Below, in pieces: positions 11,118 through 21,784 of a stretch of DNA of 64,000 bases (position 1 is its first letter; every line of letters starts with the position of its first letter). This DNA is from Cyprinodon diabolis (lineage: Eukaryota; Chordata; Actinopteri; Cyprinodontiformes; Cyprinodontidae). The translations under genes were made by a program, and so were the position numbers. The notes beneath the pieces are model-generated. The model was not told the DNA's origin and did no database searches. It was given only the letters and a program-made list of their open reading frames with translations. The stretch is taken from NCBI GenBank assembly GCA_030533445.1, contig CM060076.1, positions 26,708,603 to 26,772,602 of the forward strand, given 5' to 3'.

Positions 11118-13036
11118 CAGTGATGGGCAGTAGCGCCGCTACATGTAGCGAAGCTATTAGTTTAACTACATTTTCCAGTAGCTTGACCGTAGCGTCGCTG
11201 CTTTATTTATCAAGTAACTTTCCAGTAGTGACGTTATTGTTTTTATCAAGTAGCGACGTAGCGTCCACAAACGCTACAAAATCTAGGGCATAACTAAGTA
11301 ATGAAACCAGGTTTTCTATTTTTGAAACAACAATCGGAGTTATTTGCTGGACATTCACGCATGAGCCTCTATTCTGCCTCTCCTGTCTGTGTCTACGAAA
11401 CATGCGCATGCGCACTGTAGTGGAACTCAAAAAATGACACCCGCAGAGACACAGCCACACACACAGGATGAAGGAGACAGGAGCAGAGCGCCTTATCTTC
11501 AGAGATTTTGAAACTTGTTCAATCCTCTGATAAAAAGTACATGTTCAGATGTTTTAAGGCTTATTTGCACAGATACGATTTTTTAGGTATGGAGGAACAG
11601 CACTTTCATGTATAAAAATAAATACATAAATAAATAAATGCTCAATAAATAAATGAACATTCAATTAATTACCCCCCAAAATACAATGAATAAATATGTA
11701 GGTAGAAATTAAATCATACAGTGAGACATAAATGTATATATATCTCTTAATTAGCTTCTTTATTTTTTCACCTTTTTTGTAAACAGTTTCATTTGTTCCT
11801 TGAATCGACTGTTTAATTGAGGTCTGAAGAAGTTTTCTCTAAGGGAGACCCTAAAGAAATAAGATGCCTTTTGTAGGGTTTTGTTTTCCCTAGAGATGTC
11901 CATTGAATGCAAACTCATAGCCATGTCTGGATGTGTAGAACACTACACAGTACCTTTATTTTGGTTCTAATAACAGCAGATTGTTTATTTTTTTGTCTAC
12001 TAGTAAATACTTTAGTTTTTTGTTATTATGCTGATCATAAAACAATTTTTACACTGTGCTATGTCATTGGCTGATCTTTAATAAATATTTTAACAAAGAA
12101 GGTGAAAAAATAAAGAAGCTAATTAAGAGATATATATACATTTATGTCTCACTGTATAATTTAACTTTTACCTACATATTTATTCATTGTATTTTGGGGG
12201 GTAATTAATTGAATGCTTATTTATTTATTGAGCATGTATTTATTTATGTATTTTTATATATGGGAGAGCTGTTCCTCCATACCTAAAAAAATCTTATCTC
12301 TGCAAATAAGCCTTAAAACAGATATATGTAACATCCTGTCTGGTAAATTAGGCCATGAAAATACAATATCTAAGTTTGGCTACTGCTCTCTAATGAGAAT
12401 ATCTTAGTGGCACTCATCAGATTGAACTATCTGGAAATTAAAGGCGCCAATAAAGTTAAAGCTGATATATTTTTCTCATTTTTATTTTTAAAAAAATTGA
12501 CTGCAGTTGCTTGTTTTAATGAGTGTTTGGCTATGTAAAACAAATGGCTAGTCTTGGCCACATGAGCTCTCTATGGCCAAGAACCGAAATTTTAACACGT
12601 ACTTTTTATCAGAGGATTCAACAAGTTTCAAAATCTCTGAAGATAAAGCGCTCTGCTCCTGTCTCCTCCTCCATCCTGTGTGCGTGGCTCTGTGTGTCTG
12701 CATGTGTCTGTGGGTGTCATACATTGAGTTCCACTACAGTGCGCATGCGCATGTTTCGTAGATACAGACAGTAGAGGCAGAATAGAGGCTCATGCGTGAA
12801 TGTCCAACGAATAACTCCGATTGTTGTTTCAAAAATAGAAAACCTGGTTTCATTTCTTAGTTATGCCCTGGATTTTGTAGCGTTTGTGGACGCTACGTCG
12901 CTACTTGATAAAAACAATAACGTCACTACTGGAAAGTTACTTGATAAATAAAGCAGCGACGCTACGGTCAAGCTACTGGAAAATGTAGTTAAGCTAATAG
13001 CTTCGCTACATGTAGCGGCGTTACTGCCCATCACTG
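11118..13036. mobile_element. 1.9-kb fold-back (palindromic) hAT-like element
   Basis: The left end starts CAGTGATGGGCAGTAGCG at 11118 and the right end is its reverse complement, finishing CGTTACTGCCCATCACTG at 13036. The inverted arms extend far inward: left about 11118-11780, right about 12093-13036, with a roughly 310-bp central spacer. The right arm has an extra block of about 270 bases (about 12325-12595) not matched in the left. No transposase is present. CAGTGATGGGCA-type ends are typical of fish hAT families, but a clean 8-bp duplication was not found (flanks GTTACAGT and TATACCAG), so the superfamily call is tentative. Confidence 0.8.
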
Positions 13037-13480
13037 TATACCAGTTATTAAATAAACACTTCTCAGCAGATTGATGAATATGTTTAAATATCAAATTTTA
13101 TATTTATTTGTAGTTTTGTAATTTATTTGTTTGTAAGTTTAGTAATTTGAATTGAATAGTTAAATGTGTACAAACCCTGTAAATAACTGACTTAAATCAC
13201 TACTTTCACTATCACTAATGTTGTGTTGAGAAGCCAAACTGTTGAGAAATAAATCATTTTTTGTCTAAATTGTTATCCCCTTACTGCCTGATTTTATTTG
13301 CAATTATATATATAAAAAAACATAATACAGGTAAAAAATCTAAATATAAAAAGGAAAAAAATAAGTTAAATAGTGGATCTAGATCAAGTAAAATTTATAT
13401 TCTAATAAATTATGTAATAAAGATAATGAAAAAAAGATGACTGAATAAAAGTAAATATTTTTGTCTTTTTTTTTCTACAG
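13037..13480. other. AT-rich spacer before the Harbinger relic
   Basis: No gene is seen. The segment ends in a T-rich tract and CTACAG at 13480, a convincing splice acceptor for the coding remnant that follows. Confidence 0.5.
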
Positions 13481-13674
13481 GTCATAACGGCATGTGCTGT
13501 CCTGCACAACATCTTCCTGGGAGCCGGTGACATCACGGCCCCAGAGGATGACATGCCAGAGGATGAGGAGGGGAGAAGGTGTTGGAGGCAGTCAGTGGTG
13601 CTCCATGGCGGGACCAGCTGTCTGCCGAGGTGTCTGCCCTGGAGGAGGGTCTACCCGACCACTTTTACATTTAG
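13481..13674 (+). pseudogene. PIF/Harbinger nuclease (HARBI1-like) C-terminal exon, frameshifted
   Basis: After the CTACAG acceptor the sequence reads VITACAVLHNIFLGAGDIT followed by an acidic stretch. This matches the C-terminal end of the Harbinger DDE nuclease, where C-x-LHN is characteristic. After the acidic run a one-base frame change near 13570-13580 is needed to continue as LEAVSGAPWRDQLSAEV and LEEGLPDHF, ending at TAG 13672-13674. Only this last exon is recognised; the catalytic DDE part is absent from the window or lost. The neighbouring Myb-like relic supports the assignment. Confidence 0.7.
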
Positions 13675-13794
13675 ATGGCAAGTAGAATCACATTTTAGCT
13701 GTTCTCATTTCAGGGTTATGAAAACAGTTTTAGTAAAGTCATTATTTTCTACGTCTTTTTAAACTTTTTTAGTAACATGGCAGCCGTCGATTGG

Positions 13795-14067
13795 GTCAGC
13801 CCTGCAAACCCTGATGGACGATGTGGTGAACAGTGGAGAGAGGCACCCCGACCCTCCAGATGATGTCCCACTCGCAGTCAGAAGACTCCAAGCACATCTG
13901 TGTGCTGCTCAGCCTCTGCAGCATCTAGCCCTGGTGTGTCCTCAGGGAAGGAGGCAATTAGGACAGGTGGGGCAAAAGACGGCCTCTGTCCTAATACCTC
14001 ATCCATGAGGACAAACCAGGGCCAGGTGACAGCAGTGGGCTTCCCTGTCCCTGGATCTTTGCATTCC
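13795..14067 (-). pseudogene. Harbinger-associated Myb/SANT-like protein relic
   Basis: Minus-strand translation gives GTGKPTAVTWPWFVLMDEVL, then GQRPS and PPVLIASFPEDTPG. This is the linker and C-terminal region of the Myb/SANT-like DNA-binding protein that Harbinger elements encode beside their nuclease. The frame contains a stop (near 13890) and no N-terminal Myb domain is visible. It converges on the nuclease remnant, the usual two-gene arrangement of these transposons. Confidence 0.65.
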
Positions 14068-14780
14068 TAAAGTAGAGGAAAACAATTTAAATGATATTTT
14101 CTGTAGTGTTTCTTTAAAGCTAGAAAAAAGGAATGTTTGATGATTTGGATGGATTGATGAAATTCTACAGAAAAAGACTTTGGAATGGTAACCTGGAGGT
14201 TACTTTTTCAAGCTTACTCAAAGTGTAAATTAACATGAATGTAATAAATGAAAGATGTTATTTCCCTACACACACATATATATACATACATACATACACT
14301 CCGAAGTAGGCAGCCTGCGAATTGAGACACAGCCATTGTAACCATCATTGACATTCATAATGATGCCTTATTAGACATTGTAGAATTTGTAAATATTTTC
14401 TTAATATTAATATTTAGTGCAGTGAGCATGGTGAGGCTTGTGAAAACAACTTTTATCAGTATACAATGTCGGAGAATGAGCAAGGCAGTTATTGTTGGAT
14501 CTTCTGTATTGATAAACCTGCTTGTAATTTTGTTTTATAATGCTGTACATAATTAGGATAATAAATATAGAGTATATGCAACATAATTGTTTTAAATTTT
14601 GTTCATAATCTAAACCTGACATGTTATCAATATGACAAATTAGATCCTGCTGTGTACTTGTTTAAATAGCACTGTGTTGAAAACAAAGCTGCTTTAGATT
14701 TTTAAATAAAGATTTCTTCACAACAATTGCTCATATCCTCATAATCTTTCACATTGGACATATGTGGGAATGTTTGTATC
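14068..14780. other. gene-free AT-rich sequence
   Basis: No coding or repeat family is recognised, apart from a short (TA/CATA) run near 14270-14300. Confidence 0.5.
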
Positions 14781-14784
14781 GATT

Positions 14785-15085
14785 GTGAAAATTGAAGTGT
14801 TTAGCTTTATTGAGATAATTGAAGTTAAAGATGCTAGTATTGGAGGCCAAAAATTTCAGGAATTTTCCAAATAAGTTTGAACCACTGCTCTAATCCGGCC
14901 GATATTTTAGGGATTAAATATTTTTAGGACCCTCCATAGATCTACAAAGTTTGAAGTGTTTGGCTTTATTACTTTTAGAGATAATTGGAATCAAAGATAC
15001 TATTAGAGGCCAGAAATGCAAACATTTCAGGAATTTTCCAAATAAGTTTCCTCTATAACCACTGCTCCAATCCGGCTGATACTGG
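14785..15085. repeat. two-copy tandem duplication of about 165 bp
   Basis: GAAGTGTTTAGCTTTATT...AATTTTCCAAATAAGTTT...CCACTGCTCTAATCCGGC (about 14791-14900) is repeated, with substitutions, as GAAGTGTTTGGCTTTATT...CCACTGCTCCAATCCGGC (about 14952-15078). Confidence 0.75.
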
Positions 15086-15089
15086 AACC

Positions 15090-15790
15090 GGAACCACACA
15101 GGAGGTCTTCCACAGGGTGGGGACCACCCCCAGGCTGAGGCTCAGGTTGTACATGTTGCTGAGGATCTGACAAGAGCTCATCTGCACAGGTCCTCAGCAG
15201 CCTGGGGGGGAGGCTGTCTGGTCCTGAGGCCTTCCTCTGTTTCAGCCTCCTCAGCTGCCTTCTCACCTGCATTGGTGTTACTGTGAGGGGGGAGGAAGGC
15301 ACGATTTGGAGGTGTGGATGGGTCGGGGGTTGGTGGGAGTGGCAGCGGTGGGGGGGAAAGGTCTCTGGGGGGCTGGTGGTTGGAGGTGGGGCAGGGAGGG
15401 GACCAGTGTGAGGGGAGTCAAACCGGGTGAAGAAGCTGTTTGACTCATCTGCAAACTTGGTGTAGGCACAATGCTCTCCACACAGAAGGTCATGTAGTCA
15501 GTGATGCATTAAGTCAGGCTGTTGATGTCCTCACCATGAGAGCTTTGGAACATGCTCCAGTCTGTGGTGCTGAAACAATCCCTCAGCTCCTCAGTGGCGT
15601 CATCCGACCAAACTTTCACTGACTGTGCAATTGTCCTTCTCACCAGTGGAATGTAATGGGGGGGGGGGGCAGGTAGACAAGGTTGTGATCTGAACGACCC
15701 AGCGGGGGGAGGGGGCAGAGGTGTATGCATCCTTAACATTTGCATAAAAAAGGTCCAGCCTTTTATTGTTCCTGGTTGCATGTGACGTAT
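15090..15790 (-). pseudogene. LINE (Rex-like) relic, region between endonuclease and reverse transcriptase
   Basis: On the minus strand, PLGR-type sequence is followed by YIPLVRRTIAQSVKVWSDDA and FQSSHGEDINSLT, then FCVESIVPT. Downstream comes LTVTPMQVRRQLRRLKQRKA, then GPDSLPPRLLRTCADEL. These are the conserved linker and the start of the RT domain of fish LINEs of the CR1/L2/Rex group. Frames are broken and a low-complexity G/T segment (15300-15420) is interposed. It is related to the plus-strand LINE at 18190-21255. Confidence 0.75.
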
Positions 15791-15884
15791 TGTGTGAGCG
15801 TGGGGAGAGTGGAGCAGAGTGAAGAAGTCTGTTCTAACAAATCCTACCTAACAAATCTAACAATAAAGACATATTGTTTAAACA

Positions 15885-16290
15885 TAAATCCTTATTTATT
15901 GATTATTGGTTTAATAATAACATTATTTTTGGTTGACCAATTATTTAACAAAGAGGGTCTTCTTTACTCTTATAAAGAGTTTCTAGAAGAATACAAAATT
16001 CCTGTGTCTCCTATAGATTATGCCAAAGACTTTGGAGCAATTTCTTCTGGTATTTGCATGTTATTTATCCTCTAAAACAAAACAAACACATACAATATAT
16101 ATATACTGGAATACATTTGTGCAAAACATTGACTGGAAGAAGGTCTGGCTCTTACCCAACCGATATTTGCTGACCACCAAAATTAAAGCAATATCATTTA
16201 AAAATAATTCATAAGTTCTACCCGTCTAATGATCATATTGTCAAAAAATTTAAGAAAGACATTGAAGTATTGTGGGATGGGAGTCAGTAT
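15885..16290 (+). pseudogene. L1-type LINE ORF2 fragment
   Basis: The plus frame from about 15890 reads LFLVDQLFNKEGLLYSYKEF, then IPVSPIDYAKDFGAISSGI, and later WKKVWLLPNRYLLTTKIKAI. This is the conserved C-terminal portion of ORF2 in fish L1 elements. Stops and frame breaks are present after 16075, and no upstream RT or endonuclease is present. Confidence 0.7.
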
Positions 16291-17030
16291 TGGTAACAAT
16301 CACGTGATTGGGACGGTACAGGATTAAACACTAACGGAAGCAGACGGGAGCGGGAACAAACCAATAATAACAAAAAAAAACTAGGATCGATGCCAAAAAA
16401 TAAAATTAAATAGAAAGAAAAAAAATCCAGTACTGGCGCGGCGCCGCCATTTTGTAGTTTTTTTCCTTGAAGCCTACACTATAATGCGAGTCAAAAAAAC
16501 TACACGACCCAAAAACCATCACTGCTTCCGCTCTGATTTTTTCTCCCGAGCTCAAAAAAAAAAAAAACAAAAACAAAAAAAAACAACAAGAATGGGAGTG
16601 GTGGAGCAGCGGGAGTCATTCTGAATCGGAGCGGGATGGGACAGGAGTGAAAATCCACTCCCGTCTCAGACTCTAGTCTGAAACTTGTTTACCACGCTTC
16701 GGAAACGCACGGCACGATCACGTGACCAAACTCCCTCGGCAGATAATAAAGTCTTAAACTCACAGAGTAATTCCACATCTGGGCTGCATATCTGCTGCTT
16801 CACGTGAACATGAGCCGAGCCGCACCATCTCTAATTCACAAACACCGCAGGACCATGACACATATAATATGGAATAGGGTAAATAGAATTATAAAAATAT
16901 CTAAACACTGTGGCTATAAGGCATGCAATATAATAGACCTATATATACAGTAAGATAAAAATTTAGAATGATAATCCTTATGGTCTAATGTAATAAAAAA
17001 GTGATTTTAAAAAAATTGAAAATTATTCGT
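16291..17030. other. unassigned, probably MITE-like repeat debris
   Basis: GGGAGCGGGA-type words appear in both orientations (about 16330-16345, 16535-16555, 16600-16670), suggesting a degenerate inverted-repeat element. Termini were not resolved. A-rich tracts occur at 16370-16430 and 16555-16590. No gene is seen. Confidence 0.35.
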
Positions 17031-17034
17031 CCAT

Positions 17035-17100
17035 AGCTGAGATCGAACCCTCAACCTTCAGACCACTCCCTCTACCCACTACACTAAAAGCCTGTTGTTG
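17035..17100 (-). repeat. tRNA-like sequence, possible SINE head
   Basis: The reverse complement has AGTGTAGTGGGTAGAG, resembling an internal A box, and GGTTCGATCTC about 30 bases later, resembling a B box. No intact cloverleaf with paired ends is evident, so I call it tRNA-derived rather than a functional tRNA gene. Confidence 0.4.
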
Positions 17101-17544
17101 CCATTGGTAACCGTGAAACGAGAATAATCATCTGGCTCATTTAAATACATGATGACATTCATACCAGGCTTTGAAATGATTTATGATTGAATGTTGGCAT
17201 GTTAGATAGAAGGCCGTAAATGTTTCAGGTATATACACTTTTAGTATGGATCCTACACAATGCATTATACAGTAAATGATATCCATAGCCTGGGGGTAGG
17301 ACTTCAAGATTACCTCAGGATTGTGAAGGGTCCGTGTTAAACCTGATTGTTCAAATAAATGTGCAAAGGTGGAAGAGACTGGTAAAAACTATGATCAAAG
17401 TATGATAAATAATACATTCTATGATACAAAATAAATGTGTACAATGTTTTGAGGTGGGAATGTGACGGTATAAAACTTGAAATGCAAAGAAACTTACAAG
17501 AGACAATTACAGAGACATTTTTTTCCTTTGCACTTAGATTAAAT

Positions 17545-17990
17545 TAGCTAGAACTTCAGGGATCCCACAACTGGAGAAATTCACTTGTTGGCTCTCATAA
17601 ACAACAGAAGGTACACAAAGCACAAAAAGGTGCATCAAGTACATACAGTGCAATCAGATATGTACAGTGGATGGGAATAATTGCACGAGTTATTGCACAG
17701 TGTCTCTAATAGTTATTTAACAGTTATTGCTGTGTTATTAGACCAGGTTATAGTGCAGTGGCATGGTAAAGTCTGATGGAAACAGGGATGAATGACCTGC
17801 AGTAAGGCTCCTTTTTACACATGGGGTGTATAAGTCTGTCACTAAAGGAGCTGCTCAGCCCATCTAAAGTCTGGCACAGGTGTGAAAGGTGTTGTCCATG
17901 TTGAAAGGTGTTGTCCATGATGGATGTAAGCTTGGACAACATCCAATTCCACTTACAGCAAGCTTGCTTAGCAGCCTTCAGCTAATTGTG
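17545..17990 (-). pseudogene. LINE 3' end (C-terminal RT region) relic
   Basis: The minus strand encodes LSSSFSDRLIHPMCKKEPYC then RSFIPVSIRLYH, the conserved tail of ORF2 in Rex-like LINEs. It is followed by untranslated tail sequence towards 17545. This copy is 5'-truncated, as is usual for LINE insertions. A short local duplication (GAAAGGTGTTGTCCATG, twice at 17882-17921) lies inside it. Confidence 0.65.
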
Positions 17991-18654
17991 GATTAGCATT
18001 TGTTTTTTTCTTGTTTTTTTGCTTCTAGAGTTGAATGCTGTGAAACTGGAATGATTTTTACTGATATTTTTTTTCTTTTTGGATACTCATTATGATGCGT
18101 AAGCACAGCAACAATAGCAACTTGAATTTCTACACCCAGAAGCATAATCTCTAAAGCTGAAATAATACATATACTACTTCTGCAAGTACCAGCAAAGTTA
18201 AAAAGGAGGATCTGGGGGCCATCTCTTCCATCATTCATCATGAGCAATGTGAGAACTTTAGGAAACAAGTTAAAAGAACTCCAAGCCCTACCAAAGACCC
18301 AGACAGAATATTGACAATGCAGCATTATGTGTTTTACTGAAACGTGGCTGCAGGATCATATCGCAGACTCCAGTGTCTCTCTGCTAAGATTTCAGACCAT
18401 ACAAACAGACAGAGATTTAAAGAAGATGGGAAAATTTAAAGACCGTGGGTTGGCATTGCTTGTAAACAATAGATGGTGTCATCCAGGACATGTTACTGTG
18501 AAGATTCTTCACTGCACCCAAAATACTGAACTGATGGCAGTTGGTTTTTGGCCATATTATTTGCCAGTTTACCAGTGTTGTGTTAGAGACCGTTCACATT
18601 CCATGTTCTGTCTTAGCCGACACTGCATGTGAGGTAATCAGTTCCATTGTTACT

Positions 18655-18840
18655 AAGTCCCCTGTCACACCTTGACGATTTAGACGAGCGTATGCCTGAT
18701 GTACGAAAAATCTGGCAAAAACGCTGGCATTCGTGGATAAGTTATGGGTATGTTTTGTATAAGTTATGAGCACACTGAAGCACGCTGAAACATGCTGGCA
18801 CATATGGCAAGTACGTCGATCCATGACCCATGACGATTTG
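18655..18840. mobile_element. fragment of a DNA-transposon family also present at 62442-63414
   Basis: CCCTGTCACACCTTGACGAT followed by GCGTATGCCTGATGTACG, then GTTATGAGCACACTGAAG, matches closely the reverse complement of the right end of the element at 62442-63414. It interrupts the LINE just after the ACEVISSIV segment. Only one end is present. Confidence 0.7.
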
Positions 18841-19996
18841 TTTTCCTCTACTAAAGGTATGAGCCACCTTATAAGAGAGAGCCTTCATTAAAAATAACTA
18901 TAAGAAGTTGGTCAAAGGAAGCTGAAAAAGCCCTGCAAGGTTGCTTTGAGGCTAGACTGGGATTCACTATGTGAGCCACATGGAGAGGACATCAGTCTGA
19001 TGACTGAATGTATGACTGACTACATAAACTTCTGTGTAGAGAACGCCATCCCTAACAAAAAAGTGAAACGCTTTACAAATATTAATCCATGTGTTCCAAG
19101 TGACCTGAAGAGACTGCTTAACAAGAAAAAGGGGATTAACCTTTGAACATCCACCTCATTTTGAGTAATCCTCGCCTATTTTACATACCAAAATGGAAAA
19201 GCAAATAACTTAGGAACTGTACGCCCAAATTACATTTGCAATACATTATTTGAAAGCTAACATCCTCTAAAAGGTGACTAGAACACAGACAACCTGCATC
19301 AGTTCAAACATGACTCAAAGATGTTTTTTTAATTCTCGGAAATGATAGGTCTTTTTTGAACAGCAGTAATAAAGACATTCTTGAGAAAAGGCAGGTTTTA
19401 TTGTTTTATATTTGTTCTACATCATATCAACCACAAATGCAGAAATTTCAGACTTCTAGCTACAGTTCCAGAGCTGTCAGGTATGGAACTTTTCGTGTCA
19501 GCTTGGAGCTGCGTGCAATGGCTTCACCTGCTTGTAAAAATTTTACCGATGGAATTTTATGCATTCTGAGTTGTTACCCCAACTTAAGAGGTTTTAATGA
19601 AGAGTATACAGAAACAGCTTGAGGTCAAGATAAGACAAAGCAGGGAGGCATACAGGAAGAGGCTGGAAAACAAACTCCAGCAAAAAAAATTTTGAGATGT
19701 GTGGTCAAGGATAAAGAAGTTCACAGGATTCAAGCAGAAGGATGATCAGACAGATGGAAGTCTGGACAGAGCCAATGAACTGAATACATTCTTCAACAGA
19801 TAATTTCAGGAACAAGCTCAGTATCCCCCTCTCTTGCTCGCAGTCATGGACACCCTGCCCTCCTCTGCCATTGACTCTTCTGTTTCTATGAGTTTTTTTA
19901 TCAGCCAAATCAGAAGATGGTGCTGCGCCTTCCGCATGTCTATCCTTGGAACTCAAGTAAACTAGAGACACTGAAACGTAGTAAGTCACCAGGTCC

Positions 19997-20187
19997 CAGA
20001 CATGGGCAATGTGGAGTCAACAAGTCATCTCCATGTCATGTATTTAATCTACCCAGCCAATTAACCAGGTGAGTCCAATCTGCACAGGTTAATTCACGGT
20101 GAAGATTGGACTCACCTGCTTCAGTGGCTGGGTAGAACAAATACATGACATGGAGATGACTTGTTGACTCCACTTTGCCCATGTCTG
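19997..20187. mobile_element. 191-bp hAT MITE with TSD CCAGGTCC
   Basis: The sequence is almost wholly palindromic, starting CAGACATGGGCAATGTGGAG and ending in the inverted counterpart CTTTGCCCATGTCTG. Exact 8-bp duplications CCAGGTCC flank it at 19989-19996 and 20188-20195. The insertion splits the LINE between its linker and RT start. Confidence 0.88.
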
Positions 20188-20269
20188 CCAGGTCCTGATG
20201 GTGTCCGCCCCAGAGTCCTGAAGGCCTGTGCAGAGCAGCTCTGTAGGATTCTACAGCACCTCTTCAACC

Positions 20270-20775
20270 ATAAGGGCTTGTTATACCCCCGCAGCAGTGT
20301 CTCGCAGTGAGCTTTTTGCAGGTATGACGCAGATATTTTAGATTTATGCCCAATTTTGAAGCATGGTCTACGCTATGTCATTCCATGCCACAACGCAAGA
20401 GGGACAATCACGAACTAGCTGGGGGTATAGATACAGCCGAAGAGGTGAGGAAGTGGAAAAACGCTAGGGGCAAGTTTGTTTTGTTTTGTGTAGGGATCAA
20501 GGTGGAGAAAGGTTTCCCAGCGTTCTCACGCACCTCGCTCTTCTAGCTGGTCCATTTTCACAAGTCTTTTTCCACAATGGTGGTAAAAAAAAACAAAAAA
20601 AAACAAGGTACCAAACAGGTAATATGCATAGAGTAGAGCGGAGGTAGATTTGACCAGAGGCCTCTTGTCTGTACAATTTTGAAGAGGTGGAGCAGAGCGA
20701 CTGCAGAAGGGGCGGGGGCATACCTGCGTTAACTGCGACACACACACAGACGACCTGGTTTAAAGTATAAATCAG
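20270..20775. mobile_element. ~500-bp insertion in the LINE, probable non-autonomous DNA element
   Basis: LINE coding sequence stops after LQHLFN (about 20266) and resumes with the conserved VPVEDLL-like segment after about 20775. The insert begins AAGGGCTTGTTATACCCC and ends AAAGTATAAATCAGCCTTT, weakly inverted ends. The latter resembles a common fish MITE end. Target duplication was not resolved. Confidence 0.5.
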
Positions 20776-21255
20776 CCTTTAGTCTGACCTTATATACAGT
20801 TCCAGTGGAAGACCTCCTGTCTTGTTCCAGTACCAATGACAACTCAGCCAACAGTCTTCAGTGACAGTAGATCTGTTGCCCTGACATCAACAATTGCCTG
20901 GATCAAAGACTACCTGACAAAAAGACTACAGTTTGTTAGACGGAATGGTCAGCTGTCTAATCAAGTAGTCAGAAACACAGGAGCACCACAGAGGTTCTTT
21001 TTACTCTGTACACCTCTGACTTCCAGTACCAGACAAAGTCCTGTCATCTGCAGAAAAGCTCAGAATACTCTGCAATCATTGGGTGCATCAAAGATGGACA
21101 AGAAGCTGAGTACAGGGAACTGGTGAACCTTGTTGTGGCATGGTGTGGAAAAAAATCATCAGATCCTGAATGTCAACAAAACAAGGGAGAGGATTGTGAA
21201 TTTCAGAAAAAACAGGAACAAGGTTGCCAAGGGCCAGAAGTCAAGCTGAGTTAAG

Positions 21256-21780
21256 GGCAGGGAAAGCTGGTCACTGCTTTCTTCTAAGTGCCGCCCCATG
21301 GACAGAAAATTTAGCTGCATTTTTTTCCCCCCACAATTTTCCCATACATCATTAGGCTGATTTAAGTTACCTTTTCCATTGCCTTTAAGGGCAGTGGAAG
21401 CAGAAAGCACACAAATTAACCTGGATTTCTTCTGTTGTGGTAAAAAAAAAAAAAAGGAAGCAAAAAAAGTTATTTCAATTCTTTAGGTAGAAACCAGAAG
21501 CTACATACATTAAAAGGCATAACATTTTTGGTTAAATGTGATAAAAGGTGAAAAAGTTATAGAAATACTTTTAAAAGTACCTATTTAAGTTTTTTTCTGT
21601 TCCTTTCCCTACCTCTTAATTATAAAATGTGTTAACTGTTATTATTCTTATCTATTCTGTACAATTTATTTGATTTTGATAGTTGCCAGTTGGCTATAAT
21701 AGTTCTACTGTTTATATTTGGATGAGAGTACTCAATCTTCTCTTTACCCTGATATGTTATAGAGACTAAAAAGAGTTGGG
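21256..21780. other. gene-free spacer
   Basis: No gene is recognised. An A-run lies at 21441-21455, and the rest is AT-rich sequence between the LINE relic and the Tc1 element. Confidence 0.5.
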
Positions 21781-21784
21781 TGTT

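Larger units (their letters stand above)
18190..21255 (+). pseudogene. Rex-like LINE relic broken by nested insertions
   Basis: Pieces appear in the expected order. The endonuclease N-terminus MCFTETWLQDHIADSSVSLL is at 18327, then VNNRWCHPGHVTVKI. The linker with EPHGEDISLMTECMTDYINF is at about 18960, followed by PCVPSDLKRLLNKKK. The basic region VKIRQSREAYRKRLENKLQQ is at about 19625. RT starts at PGPDGVRPRVLKACAEQLCR (about 20190), then WIKDYLTKRLQFVRRNGQLS (about 20900) with FFLLCTPLTSS. There are many stops and frameshifts, and the endonuclease C-terminus is missing. Insertions split it at 18655-18840, 19997-20187 and about 20270-20775. Confidence 0.75.

Noticed and set aside
11110..13044. 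8-bp target duplication for the fold-back element
   Set aside because: Flanking octamers GTTACAGT and TATACCAG do not match well enough to claim a duplication.
17035..17100. Possible functional tRNA gene
   Set aside because: A- and B-box-like words exist but no full cloverleaf with paired acceptor stem could be formed by eye; treated as SINE-derived.
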